From Rubinisphaera margarita (lineage in GTDB: Bacteria; Planctomycetota; Planctomycetia; Planctomycetales; Planctomycetaceae), in NCBI RefSeq assembly GCF_022267515.1, contig NZ_JAKFGB010000011.1:62001-126000 (forward strand): DNA of 64,000 bases. Direction: 5' to 3'. Positions 62,653-64,000 of this stretch are shown here, in pieces (within the stretch, counting starts at the first letter, position 1; every line of letters starts with the position of its first letter). Below the pieces are notes generated by a model. That model was not told where the DNA came from. It was given only the letters and a program-made list of their open reading frames with translations, and searched no databases. Both the position numbers and the translations under genes were made by a program.

Positions 62653-64000
62653 TTACTCGTTGTCGCTGTCGCTTTCGCCTTCTTCGGCGTCGGCGGTTGG
62701 CATCTGGAACAGCGGGCCGCCGCCAGCTCCCATACCGCCCTTGAGTTCGCCCTGCGATGCGCCGGCTCGGCTGGCGGCATCTTCGGCCTGCAGGGTTTCG
62801 ATGTCGGCATCGAGACGACGGCTCAGGCCGATCTTGCGATCGTCCAGGTCCAGACGGAGGATGCGGACTTCGATTTCTTCGCCGACTTTCACTTCCTGTT
62901 CCGGATCGTCGACCTTGTGGTCGGCCAGTTCAGAAACGTGCAGCAGGCCTTCCAGTTCCGCCTCCAGTTCGACGAAGACACCGAAGTTGGTGATCTTGGT
63001 GACCTTGCCGGTGACCGTTGTGCCCGGAGCGTACTTGTCGGGGATGGTGGTTTCCCACGGATCGCCGTGCAGCTGCTTCAGGCCCAGAGCGATGCGGCGA
63101 CGATCTTCGTCGACCGAAATGATCTGGCATTCGATCTCGTCGCCCTTCTTGAGCATTTCGCTGGCGTGAGAGATCTTGCGGGTCCAGGACATGTCGCTGA
63201 CGTGCAGCAGGCCGTCGACACCTTCTTCGAGTTCGATGAACGCCCCGTAGTTGGTGAGGTTGCGGACCTTGCCGGTGACGGTGGCGCCAACCGGGTACTT
63301 CTCGCCGACGTTGTCCCACGGGTTGGGCTGCGTCTGCTTCATACCGAGCGAGATTTCCTGCTTGTCGGTGTTGATGTTCAACACGACCACATCGACCTTG
63401 TCGCCGATGTTGACCAGCTCGCTCGGGTGATTGATGCGGCGGGTCCAGGACATTTCGCTGATGTGCACCAGACCTTCGATACCGTCTTCGAGACGGACGA
63501 AGGCACCGTACGACATGACATTGGTCACTTCGCCGGTCACGCGGCTGTTGATCGGATAACGATCTTCGATGTTCTCCCAGGGGCTCTTCGACTTCTGCTT
63601 CAGGCCCAGGGCGATCTTTTCTTTTTCGCGGTCGACATTGAGGATCACGACTTCGATCTCGTCGTCGATGCTGACCATATTCGACGGATGATCGATGCGG
63701 CCCCAGCTCATGTCGGTGATGTGGAGCAGACCATCGATGCCGCCCAGATCCACGAAGGCTCCGAAGTCGGCGATGTTCTTGACCACACCCTTACGCAGCT
63801 GACCTTCTTCGAGCTGCTCGAGCAGCTTGCGCTTCAGGTCGGCGCGGCGATCTTCGATCAGCTTACGGCGGGAAACAACAATGTTCCGGCGCGGTTCGTC
63901 GATCTTGAGGATGACGCATTCGATATCCTGGCCGATGAAATCGGCGATATCGTTCGGACGGCGGATGTCGACCTGGCTGGCCGGCAGGAAGACGTTCACA
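62653..64000 (-). CDS. rpsA: 30S ribosomal protein S1 (N-terminus outside the window)
   Basis: The visible 449 or so residues are the C-terminal part of S1, the RNA-binding protein that brings mRNA to the 30S subunit. Successive S1 (OB-fold) repeats are seen: GVVKNIADFGAFVDLGGIDG, GEVTNVMSYGAFVRLEDGIE, GKVRNLTNYGAFIELEEGVD and GKVTKITNFGVFVELEAELE, each followed by a GLLHVSDMSW-type motif, with IALGLKQ or ISLGMKQ linkers. The tail is Gly-rich then acidic (ADAEEGESDSDNE). The frame stays open to the window edge, so the start lies further right. It ends at the terminator at 62596. Confidence 0.95.
   Translation of the reverse strand, partial: VNVFLPASQVDIRRPNDIADFIGQDIECVILKIDEPRRNIVVSRRKLIEDRRADLKRKLLEQLEEGQLRKGVVKNIADFGAFVDLGGIDGLLHITDMSWGRIDHPSNMVSIDDEIEVVILNVDREKEKIALGLKQKSKSPWENIEDRYPINSRVTGEVTNVMSYGAFVRLEDGIEGLVHISEMSWTRRINHPSELVNIGDKVDVVVLNINTDKQEISLGMKQTQPNPWDNVGEKYPVGATVTGKVRNLTNYGAFIELEEGVDGLLHVSDMSWTRKISHASEMLKKGDEIECQIISVDEDRRRIALGLKQLHGDPWETTIPDKYAPGTTVTGKVTKITNFGVFVELEAELEGLLHVSELADHKVDDPEQEVKVGEEIEVRILRLDLDDRKIGLSRRLDADIETLQAEDAASRAGASQGELKGGMGAGGGPLFQMPTADAEEGESDSDNE

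Overview
The window reads as chromosomal DNA of a member of the Planctomycetota (Planctomycetia, Gimesia/Rubinisphaera-like by overall feel; the genus is not provable here). The support is gene content: two DUF1559 prepilin-like proteins with the H-X9-DG motif, a DUF1552/DUF1592 pair plus a second DUF1592 protein, DUF1571, DUF6807 and DUF1570-like secreted proteins, a formylglycine sulfatase, a multihaem cytochrome, and many secreted or lipid-anchored proteins of unknown function. The DNA looks GC-rich, genes lie on both strands in short runs, and I saw no phage, insertion sequence, CRISPR array, rRNA or tRNA gene.

Layout. 0-6 kb: the tail of an unknown gene, mazG, a small secreted protein, then DUF1552 and DUF1592 genes on the minus strand. 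6.5-14 kb: a plus-strand run of lactonase, ABC permease, PLP aminotransferase, DNA polymerase III delta-prime (holB), a RicT/PSP1 protein and DUF1559. 14-27 kb: a small conserved protein, DUF6807, a five-unit repeat lipoprotein, a CoA-binding protein, a FIST protein, an orphan malonyltransferase-like protein, a seven-haem cytochrome coupled to a polytopic membrane protein, a DUF1559/small-lipoprotein pair, and a lone mraZ with an apparent autoregulatory operator. 27.8-40.9 kb: prolyl oligopeptidase, then an ExbB/TPR/TPR/ExbB/ExbD/ExbD cluster that looks like an energised envelope machine, a glutamine amidotransferase (trpG/pabA) and a second DUF1592 protein. 41-42.8 kb: a tight minus-strand operon pdxJ-unknown-rnpA-yidD with ATGA overlaps at every junction. 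42.9-51 kb: an ABC-3 permease fused to a DtxR/MntR-like regulator, an atypical aldehyde dehydrogenase, mtnA, a sulfatase, a polysaccharide deacetylase and a coiled-coil protein. 51-64 kb: a secreted zincin, two tandem secreted paralogues ending in IVSP, DUF1571, an HlyD-type adaptor, a short SecA-like ATPase, DUF3467, a beta-helix protein, two unknown proteins, and ribosomal protein S1 running off the right edge.

Intergenic DNA carries at least nine copies of a palindromic repeat bounded by GGGTGCCA/TGGCACCC. They cluster at 47.1-47.5 kb and 60.8-61.9 kb, each cluster also holding a second, smaller hairpin family. Together with the ExbB/TPR/ExbD cluster, the IVSP-tailed paralogues, the short SecA, the permease-regulator fusion and the orphan mraZ circuit, these are the parts most worth following up.
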